Assembly: GCF_009932725.1 (NCBI RefSeq)
Contig: NZ_BLJU01000001.1
Location: 62,001-126,000 of the forward strand
Direction of reading: 5' to 3'
Source of the DNA: Pseudomonas yangonensis
GTDB lineage: Bacteria > Pseudomonadota > Gammaproteobacteria > Pseudomonadales > Pseudomonadaceae
Length of the DNA: 64,000 nt
Of this stretch, positions 31,201-39,806 are shown piece by piece (the stretch's first letter is position 1; the number at the start of each line of letters is the position of its first letter). Both the position numbers and the translations under genes were made by a program. The notes beneath the pieces are model-generated. The model saw only the letters and a list, made by a program, of their open reading frames with translations, was not told where the DNA came from and made no database searches.

Positions 31201-33143
31201 GCATGGCCGAGGCCAAGACGGTAGTCGCGGCGCCGCTGATCGCCGAACTGTCGATGCCGCGTTTCCTTGCCGGTGGTGACGAAACCACCCTGGCGCTGGA
31301 CCTGACCAACCTGTCCGGCGCCGAGCAGCAGCTCGACGTGCAGGTCGGTGTGGAAGGCCAATTGCGTCTGCTCAACCAGGGCGAAGCGCCGATCCGCCTG
31401 AACGATGGTCAGCGCACCACCTTGCGCATTCCTGTGCGCGCCGAAGGTGGCCTGGGGCAGGGGCGTATCCACGTCGAGGTGCAGGGGCTGGTGCTACCGA
31501 ACGAGACGCTGGGCGACTTCAGCCGCGAGTGGACGCTGGGCATCCGTCCGGCCTACCCGGCGCAGTTGCAACACTTCCGTGCGGTACTGGGGGAGGGCGA
31601 GCCCTGGGCCCTGCCGGCCGGTACCTTGAACCAGTTCGAGCCTGCCGGGCTGGAAGCCGTGCTGGCGTTGTCGAGCCGGCCGCCGCTGAACCTCGGCGAG
31701 CAGATTCGTGCACTCAAGGCCTATCCGTACGGTTGCCTGGAACAGACCACCAGTGGCCTTTATCCGTCGCTTTATGCCGACGCCGCGAGCCTCAAGCGCC
31801 TGGGGCTGGAAGGCGAGCCGGACGAACAGCGGCGCAAGAGCATCGAGCTGGGTATCGAGCGCCTGCTCGGCATGCAGCGGCATAACGGTGGCTTCGGCCT
31901 GTGGAGCGCCGAGAGCGAAGAGGAGTACTGGCTCACCGCTTATGTCACCGATTTCCTCCTGCGTGCCCGCGAGCAGGGCTTCGGCGTACCGGCCGAGGCG
32001 CTGAAAAAGGCCAATAATCGCCTGCTGCGCTATTTGCAGCAGAGCAGCCTGATCGAGGCCAGTTACAGCCAGGACTTCGCCCACACCCGCTTCGCCGTGC
32101 AGGCGTACGCCGGCTACGTTCTGGCGCGCAGCCAGCAGGCACCGCTGGGGGCGCTGCGTAGCCTGTTCGACCGCCGCAACGATGCGCGCTCCGGCCTGCC
32201 GCTGGTGCAACTGGCCGCTGCGCTGAAGCTGATGGGCGATGCACCGCGTGCCGAGCAGGCGCTGAACCAGGGGCTGATCCAGCAGCGCGATGGCGAACGC
32301 TGGATGGCCGACTACGGCAGCCCGCTGCGCGACCAGGCGCTGATTCTCGCATTGCTCGAGGAGCACGACCTGGCGGCCGGCCAGCGCGAGCAGCGTCTGT
32401 TCAACCTGGCCGATGAGCTGGCGGGTCAGCGCTGGCTGTCGACCCAGGAGCGCAATTCGCTGTTCCTCGCCGGGCGCGGCATTCTCGGCAAGCCGGAGCA
32501 AGCCTGGAGCGCTGCGCTTGCCAGCGGCGCCTTCCAGTTCGAGCTGAGCAACCAGCAGCCCGGTATCAAGCTGGAGCGTGGCGAGCTGGCCGAGCCGCTT
32601 AGCGTGAGCAACGCCGGCAGCGCCAAGCTGTATCAGCAGCTGACCCTGTCCGGTTACCCGAGCCAGGCGCCGCGCGCCGGGGGCGAGAACCTCAGCATCG
32701 AGCGCGAGTACCTGGGCATGGACGGCCGTCCGCTCGATCTGCAGCGCCTGGACAGCGGCGAACTGGTGCTGGTGCACCTGGCCGTGCGGGCCCGCCAGCG
32801 CGTACCGGATGCACTGGTGGTAGACCTGCTGCCGGCCGGCCTGGAGCTGGAAAACCAGAACCTGGCGCAAAGCGCTGCGAGCCTTGACGACGCCGGCAGC
32901 AATGTCAAGGAGTGGCGCCAGTCGATGCAGAACGCGCGGATCAAGCATCAGGAATATCGCGGCGACCGCTACGTGGCAGCAGTGGACGTGGATGATTACG
33001 GCACGACCCATCTGCTCTACCTGGCCCGCACAGTGACGCCTGGCAGCTACCGCGTACCGCCACCTCAGGTGGAGTCGATGTACCGGCCGAGCTGGCAGGC
33101 ACTGGGAAGCGCGCCGTCTTCGCTGGTGGTGAGGGGGCGTTAA
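28245..33143 (+). CDS. Alpha-2-macroglobulin-like lipoprotein
   Basis: 1632 aa. A lipoprotein signal (LALVLTLLSAC, Cys about residue 17) puts it on a membrane; Asp at +2 would keep it at the inner membrane under the E. coli rule, though Pseudomonas rules differ. MG-type beta domains follow, a bait-region stretch mid-protein, then the thioester GCLEQ (Cys1164 to Gln1167) in an alpha-helical TED domain and a C-terminal receptor-like domain. It is thought to trap invading proteases covalently in the periplasm, guarding the wall together with PBP1c. The nearest relative in layout is E. coli YfhM. An ORF extension upstream of 28245 lacks the signal peptide and is not used. Confidence 0.92.
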   Translation: MPNKGLLLALVLTLLSACDSSEPPATVTPAAPAAQQPQAPKPAVDRDALAERYAGRELEVVDVSEVQLDGASALSVTFSIPLDPDQPFAERLHLVDSVSGKVDGAWELTDNLSELRLRHLEPKRKLSLTIDAGLKSINGGKLAAEHVSRFETRDLQASVGFASRGSLLPTRLAEGLPVIALNVDKVNVEFFRIKPEALPNFLSRWGRASNLDTWEARELLPMAELVYGGRFDLNPARNTRETLLLPIAGLEPFKQPGVYLAVMREAGSYSYSQPATLFSLSDIGLSAHRYRDRLDVFTQALEGGKAQSGVQLELLDGDGALLAEGKTDSAGHAQLPLPAKAQVLLAKQDEQTSLLRLNTPALDLAEFDITGPKAHALQFFVFGPRDLYRPGETVLLNGLLRDADGSPVKAQPVSVEVRRPDEQISRKFVWNAGDDGLYQYQLPLAEEAPTGRWQLLLDLGDGSPQLYEFLVEDFLPERMALELKGRDQPYAPGDSAEFAVTGRYLYGAPAAGNRLTGQLYVRPLREAVASLPGYQFGDVTEADLSQDQELDEVNLDDQGRAMLRPENRWGDAKSPLRLILQASLQESGGRPITRRIVQPVWPADRLPGLRGLFEGEEVDADSLAEFEILVADAAGNKLAADNLNVRLVRERRDYFWSFSDGEGWRHNYNEKFLTLSDEPLKVAAGGTAKVSFPVEWGPYRVEVVDNQTGLVSSLRFWAGYRWQDNADGGAVRPDQVKLALDKPAYSAGDVARITVTPPAAGNGYLLVESSEGPLWWEEISVPAEGKTFELPIDEKWARHDLYLSALVVRPGERKAQVTPKRAVGLLHLPLERAPRKLAVSLEAPEKMRPKQPLEVKVSARNADGSIPDKVHVLVAAVDVGILNITSYATPDPFATFFGRKAYGADQLDIYGQLIEAQGRVASLAFGGDAGLAAGGKRPDTSVLIVALQSDALQLNDKGEGEVSLDIPDFNGELRLMAQAWTDERFGMAEAKTVVAAPLIAELSMPRFLAGGDETTLALDLTNLSGAEQQLDVQVGVEGQLRLLNQGEAPIRLNDGQRTTLRIPVRAEGGLGQGRIHVEVQGLVLPNETLGDFSREWTLGIRPAYPAQLQHFRAVLGEGEPWALPAGTLNQFEPAGLEAVLALSSRPPLNLGEQIRALKAYPYGCLEQTTSGLYPSLYADAASLKRLGLEGEPDEQRRKSIELGIERLLGMQRHNGGFGLWSAESEEEYWLTAYVTDFLLRAREQGFGVPAEALKKANNRLLRYLQQSSLIEASYSQDFAHTRFAVQAYAGYVLARSQQAPLGALRSLFDRRNDARSGLPLVQLAAALKLMGDAPRAEQALNQGLIQQRDGERWMADYGSPLRDQALILALLEEHDLAAGQREQRLFNLADELAGQRWLSTQERNSLFLAGRGILGKPEQAWSAALASGAFQFELSNQQPGIKLERGELAEPLSVSNAGSAKLYQQLTLSGYPSQAPRAGGENLSIEREYLGMDGRPLDLQRLDSGELVLVHLAVRARQRVPDALVVDLLPAGLELENQNLAQSAASLDDAGSNVKEWRQSMQNARIKHQEYRGDRYVAAVDVDDYGTTHLLYLARTVTPGSYRVPPPQVESMYRPSWQALGSAPSSLVVRGR

Positions 33144-33149
33144 AAGCAG

Positions 33150-33200
33150 CCCAGGATTTCACTCGGGCTACAGATCGCGTAGCCCGGATGCAATCCGGGG
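33150..33200. repeat. REP pair left of the RAYT gene
   Basis: An inverted, degenerate copy (33150-33171) and a forward copy GTAGCCCGGATGCAATCCGG (33179-33200) diverge around 7 bp. It begins 6 bp after the alpha-2-macroglobulin stop and ends 27 bp before the RAYT start. Confidence 0.85.
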
Positions 33201-33226
33201 TTTTTTCGAGCACAAGGAGGTGCCGA

Positions 33227-33757
33227 ATGGTGAAATACCGCAGAGCCAAGGTAGCCGGCGGCTGTTATTTCTTGACGCTGGCTCTGCAAGACAGACGTAG
33301 TGATCTGCTGTTCAAAAACGCGGCGCTTTTACGTCGATGTTTGCAGAATACGCAGGCTCGACTGCCTTTTCGCGTACCTGCATTGGGGGTGCTGCCAGAT
33401 CACCTTCATATGCTGATGGTGCTACCACCTGATGACGCCGATTTCTCTGCGCGAATCCGTATGCTCAAGGCCTCTTTCGTGGGAGCACTACGCCAACAGG
33501 TTGGCAGCGAAGTGCGCACCAACGCCAAAGGCGAGGCTAACATCTGGCAGCGACGTTTTTGGGAACATCTGATCCGTGACGAGCAGGACTACCGCAATCA
33601 TGTGGATTACATCCATATCAATCCGCTCAAGCATGGCCTGGTCACTCGCGTGCGCGATTGGCCGTTTTCCAGCTTTCATCATTATGTGCGTCAAGGTTTG
33701 CTACCCATCGACTGGGCCGGCAGAGCAGACGTCGAGATCGAAGATGCTGGTGAATGA
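33227..33757 (+). CDS. REP-associated tyrosine transposase (RAYT)
   Basis: 176 aa. Y1 transposase family (IS200/IS605-like): the metal-binding HUH-type motif is DHLHML (His59, His61) and the nucleophile lies in YIHINPLKHGL (Tyr128). Strong Shine-Dalgarno AAGGAGG before the ATG at 33227. REP sequences flank the gene in matching pairs on both sides, the defining context of RAYTs, which bind and cut REP hairpins as single strands. No separate insertion-sequence ends or target duplications are seen, so it behaves as a domesticated single-copy gene. Confidence 0.93.
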   Translation: MVKYRRAKVAGGCYFLTLALQDRRSDLLFKNAALLRRCLQNTQARLPFRVPALGVLPDHLHMLMVLPPDDADFSARIRMLKASFVGALRQQVGSEVRTNAKGEANIWQRRFWEHLIRDEQDYRNHVDYIHINPLKHGLVTRVRDWPFSSFHHYVRQGLLPIDWAGRADVEIEDAGE

Positions 33758-33763
33758 GGTGTT

Positions 33764-33815
33764 CCCCGGATTTCATCCGGGCTACGCGGTATCTGTAGCC
33801 CGGATGCAATCCGGG
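33764..33815. repeat. REP pair right of the RAYT gene
   Basis: An inverted copy (33764-33785) identical to the second copy at 3167-3188, then a forward copy (33795-33815). Same inverted-then-forward order as the left flank. It ends 14 bp before the pbpC start, and GGGAG at its edge may serve as the pbpC ribosome-binding site. Confidence 0.87.
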
Positions 33816-33829
33816 AGCTTGTGCTGACC

Positions 33830-36154
33830 ATGCGACTCAAGCGCCTACGTCGCTGGCTTATCGTCGCTTGCGTACCCTTAGCCCTGCTCTGGCTAGCCGA
33901 CCGCCTCTTCCCGCTACCTCTGCCCGAAGACGACCTGGCCCGCGTGGTGCTGGCCGAAGACGGTACGCCGCTGTGGCGTTTCGCCGACCGTGACGGTGTG
34001 TGGCGCTACCCGGTGACGCAGGACGAAGTCTCACCTTATTACCTCGAAGCCCTGCTGACCTACGAGGACCGCTGGTTCCGCCAGCACCCCGGGGTCAACC
34101 CGCTAGCCCTGGGGCGTGCGGCCTGGCAGAACCTGACCGGCGGGCGTGTGGTGTCCGGCGGCAGTACGCTGTCGATGCAGGTGGCGCGGCTGCTCGATCC
34201 GCATGGCCGGGACCTGCCCGGCAAGCTCAAGCAGCTGTGGCGCACCGCGCAGCTGGAATGGCATCTGTCCAAGGATGAAATCCTCACGCTGTATCTGAAC
34301 CGCGCGCCCTTCGGCGGCACCTTGCAGGGCGTTGCCGCCGCCAGTTGGAGCTATCTGGGCAAGCCCCCAAGCCAGCTCACCCGCGCCGATGCTGCGCTGC
34401 TTGCCGTGCTGCCACAGGCGCCCAGCCGCTTGCGCCCGGACCGCCATCCCGAGCGTGCCCAGGCGGCGCGCGACAAGGTGCTCAGGCGCCTGGGCGAGTT
34501 TCAGGTGTGGCCGCAGATCCAGGTGGAAGAAGCGCTGGAAGAGCCGGTATTTCTCGCGCCGCGCCGCGAGCCGAGCCTGGCGCCCTTGCTGGCGCGGCGG
34601 TTGAACCGTGCCGGCAGCCCGCCGCTGATTCGCACCACCCTCGATGCCGGTTTGCAGCTGCGCCTGGAAGACCTGCTGCTGGGCTGGCGCGCGCGCCTGC
34701 CCGAGCGCACCTCGGCGGCGATCCTGGTGGTGGAGCACGAGAGCATGGCGGTGCGCGCCTATCTTGGCTCGGTGGATATCGCTGACACCTCGCGCTTTGG
34801 CCACGTCGACATGGTGCGCGCCCTGCGTTCGCCCGGCTCGACGCTCAAACCCTTTCTTTACAGCATGGCGCTGGATGCCGGGCTGATCCACTCCGAGTCG
34901 CTGCTGCAGGACGTGCCGCGGCATTACGGCGACTACCGCCCCGGCAACTTCGCCGCCGGCTTCATCGGCCCGGTCTCGGCCAGCGAAGCCCTGGCCACCT
35001 CGCTCAACCTGCCCGCCGTGCAGCTGCTCGAAGCCTACGGGCCGAAGCGTTTTGCCGGCGAGCTGCGCAGCGCGGGGCTGCCGATCCGTCTGCCGGCGCT
35101 GGCAGAGCCCAACCTGGCGCTGATCCTTGGTGGCGGTGGCTCGCGGCTGGAATCGCTGGTGGCCGGTTACAGCGCCTTCGCCCGCGGTGGTATGGCGGCC
35201 CGCCCGCGCCTGCAGCCAGACGATGAATTACGCGAGCGCCGTCTGCTGTCGCCCGGTTCGGCCTGGATCATCCGACGCATCCTCAGCGGCCAGGCTAGGC
35301 CGGATCGCGACCCGCGCGCACAGCTGGCACAGCGCCCGACCCTGGCCTGGAAGACCGGCACCAGCTATGGCTTTCGCGACGCCTGGGCCATTGGCGTCGG
35401 TCCGCGCCATCTGATCGGCATCTGGATCGGTCGACCGGACGGCACCCCGGTGCCCGGCCAGTTCGGTCTGGCCTCGGCTGCGCCGCTGTTGCTGCAGGTG
35501 CATGATCTGCTGGTCAATCGCGATAGCCAGCGCGGCATCGCCGCACCGGCCGATCCGCAGCCGGCCGAGGTTGGCGTGGCCGCCATCTGCTGGCCGCTGG
35601 GGCAGCCAATGAGCAGGGACGATCCCAACTGCCGGCGCCTGCGCTTCGCCTGGACGCTGGAGGGCACCACGCCACCGACCTTGCAGGCTGCCGATCAGCC
35701 GCTGGGCAGTGGCCTGCGCGAACGTTACTGGGTCAATGCCGAGGGGCAGCGCGTCGGGCCTGCCTGTGCGGGTGCCGAGACGCGTGAGCTGGCGTTGTGG
35801 CCGGCGCCACTGGAACCCTGGTTGCCACGTCGGGAGCGGCGCTTGGCGCGTTTGCCTGCTGTCGATCCGAGTTGTCCACCGCCAGGCAGCAGCCAGGTAG
35901 CGCCCCTTTCCATTGTCGGCGTGCGCGATGGTGATCGCTTGCGCCGGCCGCAGGGCAATCATGAACCGCTGCGCCTCAGCCTTTCGGCTCTGGGCGGCAA
36001 TGGCCGACGCTGGTGGTTTGTCGATGGTCAGCCACTGGGTGACAGTGCTCAGGATGCGCCCTTCAGCCATGCCTTCGACAGCGGCAGGCACCAGCTCAGT
36101 GTGCTCGACGAAGGCGGCCAGACCGCTCGTCTGGAATTCAGCGTAGGGCCCTGA
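33830..36154 (+). CDS. pbpC: Penicillin-binding protein 1C
   Basis: 774 aa. Bifunctional murein enzyme: N-terminal membrane anchor, GT51 glycosyltransferase (catalytic Glu79 in YEDRWFRQHPGVNP; GGSTLSMQVARLL), transpeptidase with SxxK = STLK (Ser337), SLN (391-393) and KTGTS (Lys508), and a C-terminal BiPBP_C domain with several cysteines. PbpC genes pair with alpha-2-macroglobulin genes across proteobacteria; here the RAYT lies between them. Start at 33830 (ATG); a GTG at 33821 is possible. Confidence 0.95.
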   Translation: MRLKRLRRWLIVACVPLALLWLADRLFPLPLPEDDLARVVLAEDGTPLWRFADRDGVWRYPVTQDEVSPYYLEALLTYEDRWFRQHPGVNPLALGRAAWQNLTGGRVVSGGSTLSMQVARLLDPHGRDLPGKLKQLWRTAQLEWHLSKDEILTLYLNRAPFGGTLQGVAAASWSYLGKPPSQLTRADAALLAVLPQAPSRLRPDRHPERAQAARDKVLRRLGEFQVWPQIQVEEALEEPVFLAPRREPSLAPLLARRLNRAGSPPLIRTTLDAGLQLRLEDLLLGWRARLPERTSAAILVVEHESMAVRAYLGSVDIADTSRFGHVDMVRALRSPGSTLKPFLYSMALDAGLIHSESLLQDVPRHYGDYRPGNFAAGFIGPVSASEALATSLNLPAVQLLEAYGPKRFAGELRSAGLPIRLPALAEPNLALILGGGGSRLESLVAGYSAFARGGMAARPRLQPDDELRERRLLSPGSAWIIRRILSGQARPDRDPRAQLAQRPTLAWKTGTSYGFRDAWAIGVGPRHLIGIWIGRPDGTPVPGQFGLASAAPLLLQVHDLLVNRDSQRGIAAPADPQPAEVGVAAICWPLGQPMSRDDPNCRRLRFAWTLEGTTPPTLQAADQPLGSGLRERYWVNAEGQRVGPACAGAETRELALWPAPLEPWLPRRERRLARLPAVDPSCPPPGSSQVAPLSIVGVRDGDRLRRPQGNHEPLRLSLSALGGNGRRWWFVDGQPLGDSAQDAPFSHAFDSGRHQLSVLDEGGQTARLEFSVGP

Positions 36155-36355
36155 CTGGATTCGCTGGCGAAGCTGCAAGCCGCGGCCGCTCTGTTCCGAG
36201 CGCCCGGCTAGCGCAGCGAATCATCCGGTATTGGTGAATAAAGCTTGGTCATGAACCGCCGATATGGAATCTGGCGGTAACCTATTTGCAATTTGTGTAC
36301 ATTTTTGTATCCAATTGTCCGGCCAAACTCCAAACCACCACCGGGAGAAGCTTCC

Positions 36356-38287
36356 ATGCGCCTCTGGCAACGCAGTATTCAGTGGCAATTGATCCTCAGC
36401 ATGGGTGCGGCCCTGTTGGCCAGCATTCTCATCGTCGTCGGCATCTACTCCGCGGTGGTCGACCGCCTGACCGAGCGCTACCTGATCGATGAAGCGCTGC
36501 CAGCTCGGGTGCTGGCGATCCGTAACGACCTGGAACGCGTGCTTACCGCGCCGATCACCGCCAACGCCTCCATTGCCGAGAACAGTCTGGTGCAGGACTG
36601 GCTGGCTGCAGGTGAGGACGCCGCGCGACGTGACGAGTTCGCCCGTTATCTCGAAGGCGTGCGTGCACAGCAGAACGCCATGACCACGTCCATCGTTGCC
36701 CTGGCCAGCGGCAACTACACCACTGGCGAAGGCCTGATGCGCACGCTCGACCGCAATCAGGCGGAGAACCAGTGGTTCTATCGCCTGGTCGACGGTGATC
36801 GTGATCGCGTGCTGGAAATCGACATCGACAAGACCACGCGCCTGCCCACGCTGTTCATCAATCAGCGCATCAAGCGTGGCGGCAAGACGCTCGGTGTCGC
36901 CGGCCTCGGCTACGACCTGGCGGACATGTCGAGAATGATCAGCGACTTTCGCTTCGGTGAGCGCGGGCAGGTATTTCTGATCGACAGCCAGGGCAACGTC
37001 AAGGTGCACCCGCGTTCCGAGCTGAGCGGCAATGGCAAGCTTGATGAGCTGTTCGGTGCCGATGCCAGCCGCCAGGTGCTCAGCGGCGACAGCCGTGCGG
37101 TGCGCTTCGAACGCGATGGCGAGACCTTTCTTGCCGTGGCGCAGAAATTCGCCAGTATCGACTGGTTGCTGGTCAGCCAGGTGCCGGAGGCCGAAGTCTA
37201 CGCCGAGGCGCGTCAGGCGCTGCTGATGACCAGCCTGATCGGCGTGGCTGTGGCGCTGTTGTTCCTTGGCCTGGTGGTGCTGCTGGCGCGTGGCCTGGTA
37301 CGGCCGATCCGTCAGGTGACCCAGGCCCTGGTGGAAATCGGTGGGGGTGGTGGTGATCTGACACGGCGCCTCGATGAATCGCGGGCTGACGAACTGGGCG
37401 ATCTGGCCCGTGGCTTCAACCGTTTTCTCGCCAGCCAGCGTGACCTGATCGGCGATGTGCTGGCCACCAGCGAGCGGCTGCGTACCGCGGTCAGCCAGGT
37501 CGCGCGGGTGGTGGAGAACACCGCCGGACGCGCGGGCCAGCAGCAGGAAATGACCGATATGGTGGCCACCGCCGTGAACGAGATGGGCCTGACCGTGCAG
37601 GAAATCGCGCGTAACGCCAGCGATGCTGCACAGTCCTCGCACAGCGCCCGCGAGGAAGCGCAGAGTGCGCGTCAGGTGGTCGGGCAGTCCATCGCCCATA
37701 TCGAACGGATGTCCGCCGACATCGGCAGTGCCGCCGAGGCGGTGAGCGAGCTGGCCGAGCAGGTCGCCTCCATCGACCAGGTGCTGGCGGTGATCCGTGG
37801 CATCTCCGAGCAGACCAACCTGCTGGCGCTCAATGCCGCCATCGAGGCGGCGCGGGCCGGAGAAATGGGGCGCGGTTTTGCGGTCGTGGCTGACGAAGTG
37901 CGCACCCTGGCCAGCCGTACCCAGGCCTCGACCGACGAGATCCAGCAGATGATTCAGCGCCTCAAGCAGGGCGCGGAAACCGCAGTCAGCTCGATGCATG
38001 CCGGCCAGTCGGCTACCAGCACCGGCGTCGAATCCAGTCAGCGTACAGGCCAGTCGCTCGGGGCGATCACTTCGCAAGTCGAGCGCATCAGCGACATGAA
38101 CACCCAGGTGGCCGCAGCCACCGAAGAGCAAAGCTCGGTGACCGAGGAGATCAACCGCAACGTGCAGGGCATCGCCGACCTGGCACATGCCACCGCCGGT
38201 GAAGTGCACGCCTGTCGTGAGGATTGCCAGACGCTGAGCCGCCTGGCCGAGGACCTGACCGTGCAAATGGGCAAGTTCCGCCTTTAG
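36356..38287 (+). CDS. Methyl-accepting chemotaxis protein with Cache-type sensor
   Basis: 643 aa; ATG at 36356 after GGGAGAAG. N-terminal membrane helix ([20 protein letters not shown]), a double-Cache-like periplasmic domain (about 35-275) with [16 protein letters not shown] and [11 protein letters not shown], a second helix, HAMP ([20 protein letters not shown]) and the conserved hairpin [20 protein letters not shown]. Ligand unknown. A monocistronic unit; a 200-bp AT-rich leader lies upstream. Confidence 0.92.
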   Translation: MRLWQRSIQWQLILSMGAALLASILIVVGIYSAVVDRLTERYLIDEALPARVLAIRNDLERVLTAPITANASIAENSLVQDWLAAGEDAARRDEFARYLEGVRAQQNAMTTSIVALASGNYTTGEGLMRTLDRNQAENQWFYRLVDGDRDRVLEIDIDKTTRLPTLFINQRIKRGGKTLGVAGLGYDLADMSRMISDFRFGERGQVFLIDSQGNVKVHPRSELSGNGKLDELFGADASRQVLSGDSRAVRFERDGETFLAVAQKFASIDWLLVSQVPEAEVYAEARQALLMTSLIGVAVALLFLGLVVLLARGLVRPIRQVTQALVEIGGGGGDLTRRLDESRADELGDLARGFNRFLASQRDLIGDVLATSERLRTAVSQVARVVENTAGRAGQQQEMTDMVATAVNEMGLTVQEIARNASDAAQSSHSAREEAQSARQVVGQSIAHIERMSADIGSAAEAVSELAEQVASIDQVLAVIRGISEQTNLLALNAAIEAARAGEMGRGFAVVADEVRTLASRTQASTDEIQQMIQRLKQGAETAVSSMHAGQSATSTGVESSQRTGQSLGAITSQVERISDMNTQVAAATEEQSSVTEEINRNVQGIADLAHATAGEVHACREDCQTLSRLAEDLTVQMGKFRL

Positions 38288-38401
38288 GCTTGACGGTTTT
38301 CAACGGTGTGGTGCGCAGCGATTAGCGCCGACGATCTGCTGGGGCGCGCAGCCTGGTCGGCCCCCAGCCAAAGGCCTGCCTGATGCCGAGGCAGGCGGGC
38401 C

Positions 38402-39529
38402 TCAATGATCGGCCGCCACCAGTCTGTTGCGGCCCTCACGCTTGGCGCGGTAAAGCGCCTCGTCGACGCGCTTGAAGAAGGCGTCGGCGTCGCCATCGTG
38501 GCGGCTGCTGAAACAGCCGACGCCGAGGCTGGTGGTCAGCGCCAGGTGCTGACCGGCCAATAGCAGGCCTTCGCTTTCCAGCTCCTGACGAAACTGCTCG
38601 GCCAGATCCAGGGCCTGGGCCAGCGGGGTGCCCGGCAGCAACACACCGAACTCCTCGCCGCCCAGGCGCAGCAGCGCGTCGCCATCGCGGCGAAACACCT
38701 TGCGCATGCGCTCGGCGAAGGCACTCAGGCAGGCGTCGCCTCCGGCGTGGCCGCGTTCGTCGTTGACCTTCTTGAAGAAATCGATGTCCATCAGCACCAG
38801 CGACAGTGGCTCGCCCTGGCGCACCGCGTTGGCCACCAGGCTGGGGAACAGGTTGTTGAATTGATAGCGGTTACCCAGCTGGGTCAGGCTGTCGGTGCGA
38901 CTGAGCAGGTCGAGCTGGCTCTGCTGTTCCAGCAGCTTTAGCTCGAGGTCCAGGGTGGCGCGGTATTCACGATGATTGCGACCGAGCACCAGGACCAGAT
39001 AACCAAGGTAAAAGGCCAGGGTGGTAAACATTGCGTACTGTTGCTGCCAGTTAAGGGCCATGACAGCCAGGCCTGGCAGGTAGAGCAGCCCCAGCGCCAG
39101 CAGCGCGCGACCGCGGCGCATGGCGAAGTTGAAGGTCATCGCCGTGCTGAATGCCACCGTGGCGAGGGTGGCGACCATTTCCGAATCGCTATAGGCGTCG
39201 CTGTAAAGGGCCAGGGCGTGGGCCTGGCCCCAGCACAGCGCGGTCAGGAGGATCAGCCCCCAGTGACGATCCAGCCAGCGCTGTAACTGTTCGGGGCTGT
39301 CGAGGTCATCGGGACGATGCAGCAGACGCGCAGCGAGAAGTGCGGCGAACAAGGCGCAACCCAGCACGCCGCTGAAGACCTGTTCGGCCGGGGCGGCGCT
39401 GAAAATCCAGGTCAGCAGCCAGGCGAGCAGGTAGAAGACGCCCCCCAGGCGCGTGCGAATGCGGGTGTCGTCCACCTCGCGCCATAAGGCGAAGGTGCTG
39501 GGCTGGTGCGGTACTTCGGCGTCGGTCAT
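38402..39529 (-). CDS. Membrane diguanylate cyclase
   Basis: 375 aa. About six N-terminal membrane helices (residues 30-190, MASE-like), a short coiled linker, then GGDEF with LGGEEF and an RDGD inhibitory site five residues before it. Probably active. The sensor part is not one I can name. It is divergent from fdnG. Confidence 0.88.
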   Translation of the reverse strand: MTDAEVPHQPSTFALWREVDDTRIRTRLGGVFYLLAWLLTWIFSAAPAEQVFSGVLGCALFAALLAARLLHRPDDLDSPEQLQRWLDRHWGLILLTALCWGQAHALALYSDAYSDSEMVATLATVAFSTAMTFNFAMRRGRALLALGLLYLPGLAVMALNWQQQYAMFTTLAFYLGYLVLVLGRNHREYRATLDLELKLLEQQSQLDLLSRTDSLTQLGNRYQFNNLFPSLVANAVRQGEPLSLVLMDIDFFKKVNDERGHAGGDACLSAFAERMRKVFRRDGDALLRLGGEEFGVLLPGTPLAQALDLAEQFRQELESEGLLLAGQHLALTTSLGVGCFSSRHDGDADAFFKRVDEALYRAKREGRNRLVAADH

Positions 39530-39599
39530 GGTTTTCGGTCCACAGTCGCCGGCAACCAGCGTCCGGGCCGTTGGAGCGACGTCAAAACTTCTCCAAAAG

Positions 39600-39617
39600 C
39601 TTCTGTGATCACAGAAG
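39600..39617. promoter_or_regulatory. 18-bp perfect palindrome upstream of fdnG
   Basis: CTTCTGTGATCACAGAAG, fully self-complementary, in the 277-bp divergent region between the diguanylate cyclase and fdnG. Looks like a dimeric regulator site; the regulator is unknown. The core TGTGATCACA resembles CRP/Vfr half-sites but without the normal 6-bp spacer. Confidence 0.4.
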
Positions 39618-39806
39618 TCACTTGCCGAGCATAGCGGTTTTTGGGATTGCTCGGATGTCTAAATGCCACTATCTGTTTGCCGCTCGTCGTTCTCGATCTC
39701 GCCAACGCCGCGGCGAGCTGGCTGGCGAACGTGACGCGATGGTCTAGGCTTGATAACGATGCGCCCGGCAACGCACCGGGCGTCAGCCTGATTTGGGAGA
39801 CCTACG

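Noticed and set aside
28188..31472. 1094-aa open frame antisense to the alpha-2-macroglobulin gene
   Set aside because: Low-complexity His/Gln/Val/Gly-rich shadow of a high-GC gene; the plus-strand frame has all family motifs.
39748..39761. ANR/FNR box near fdnG (TTGATAACGATGCG)
   Set aside because: Only the left half-site TTGAT matches; the right half is too far from ATCAA.
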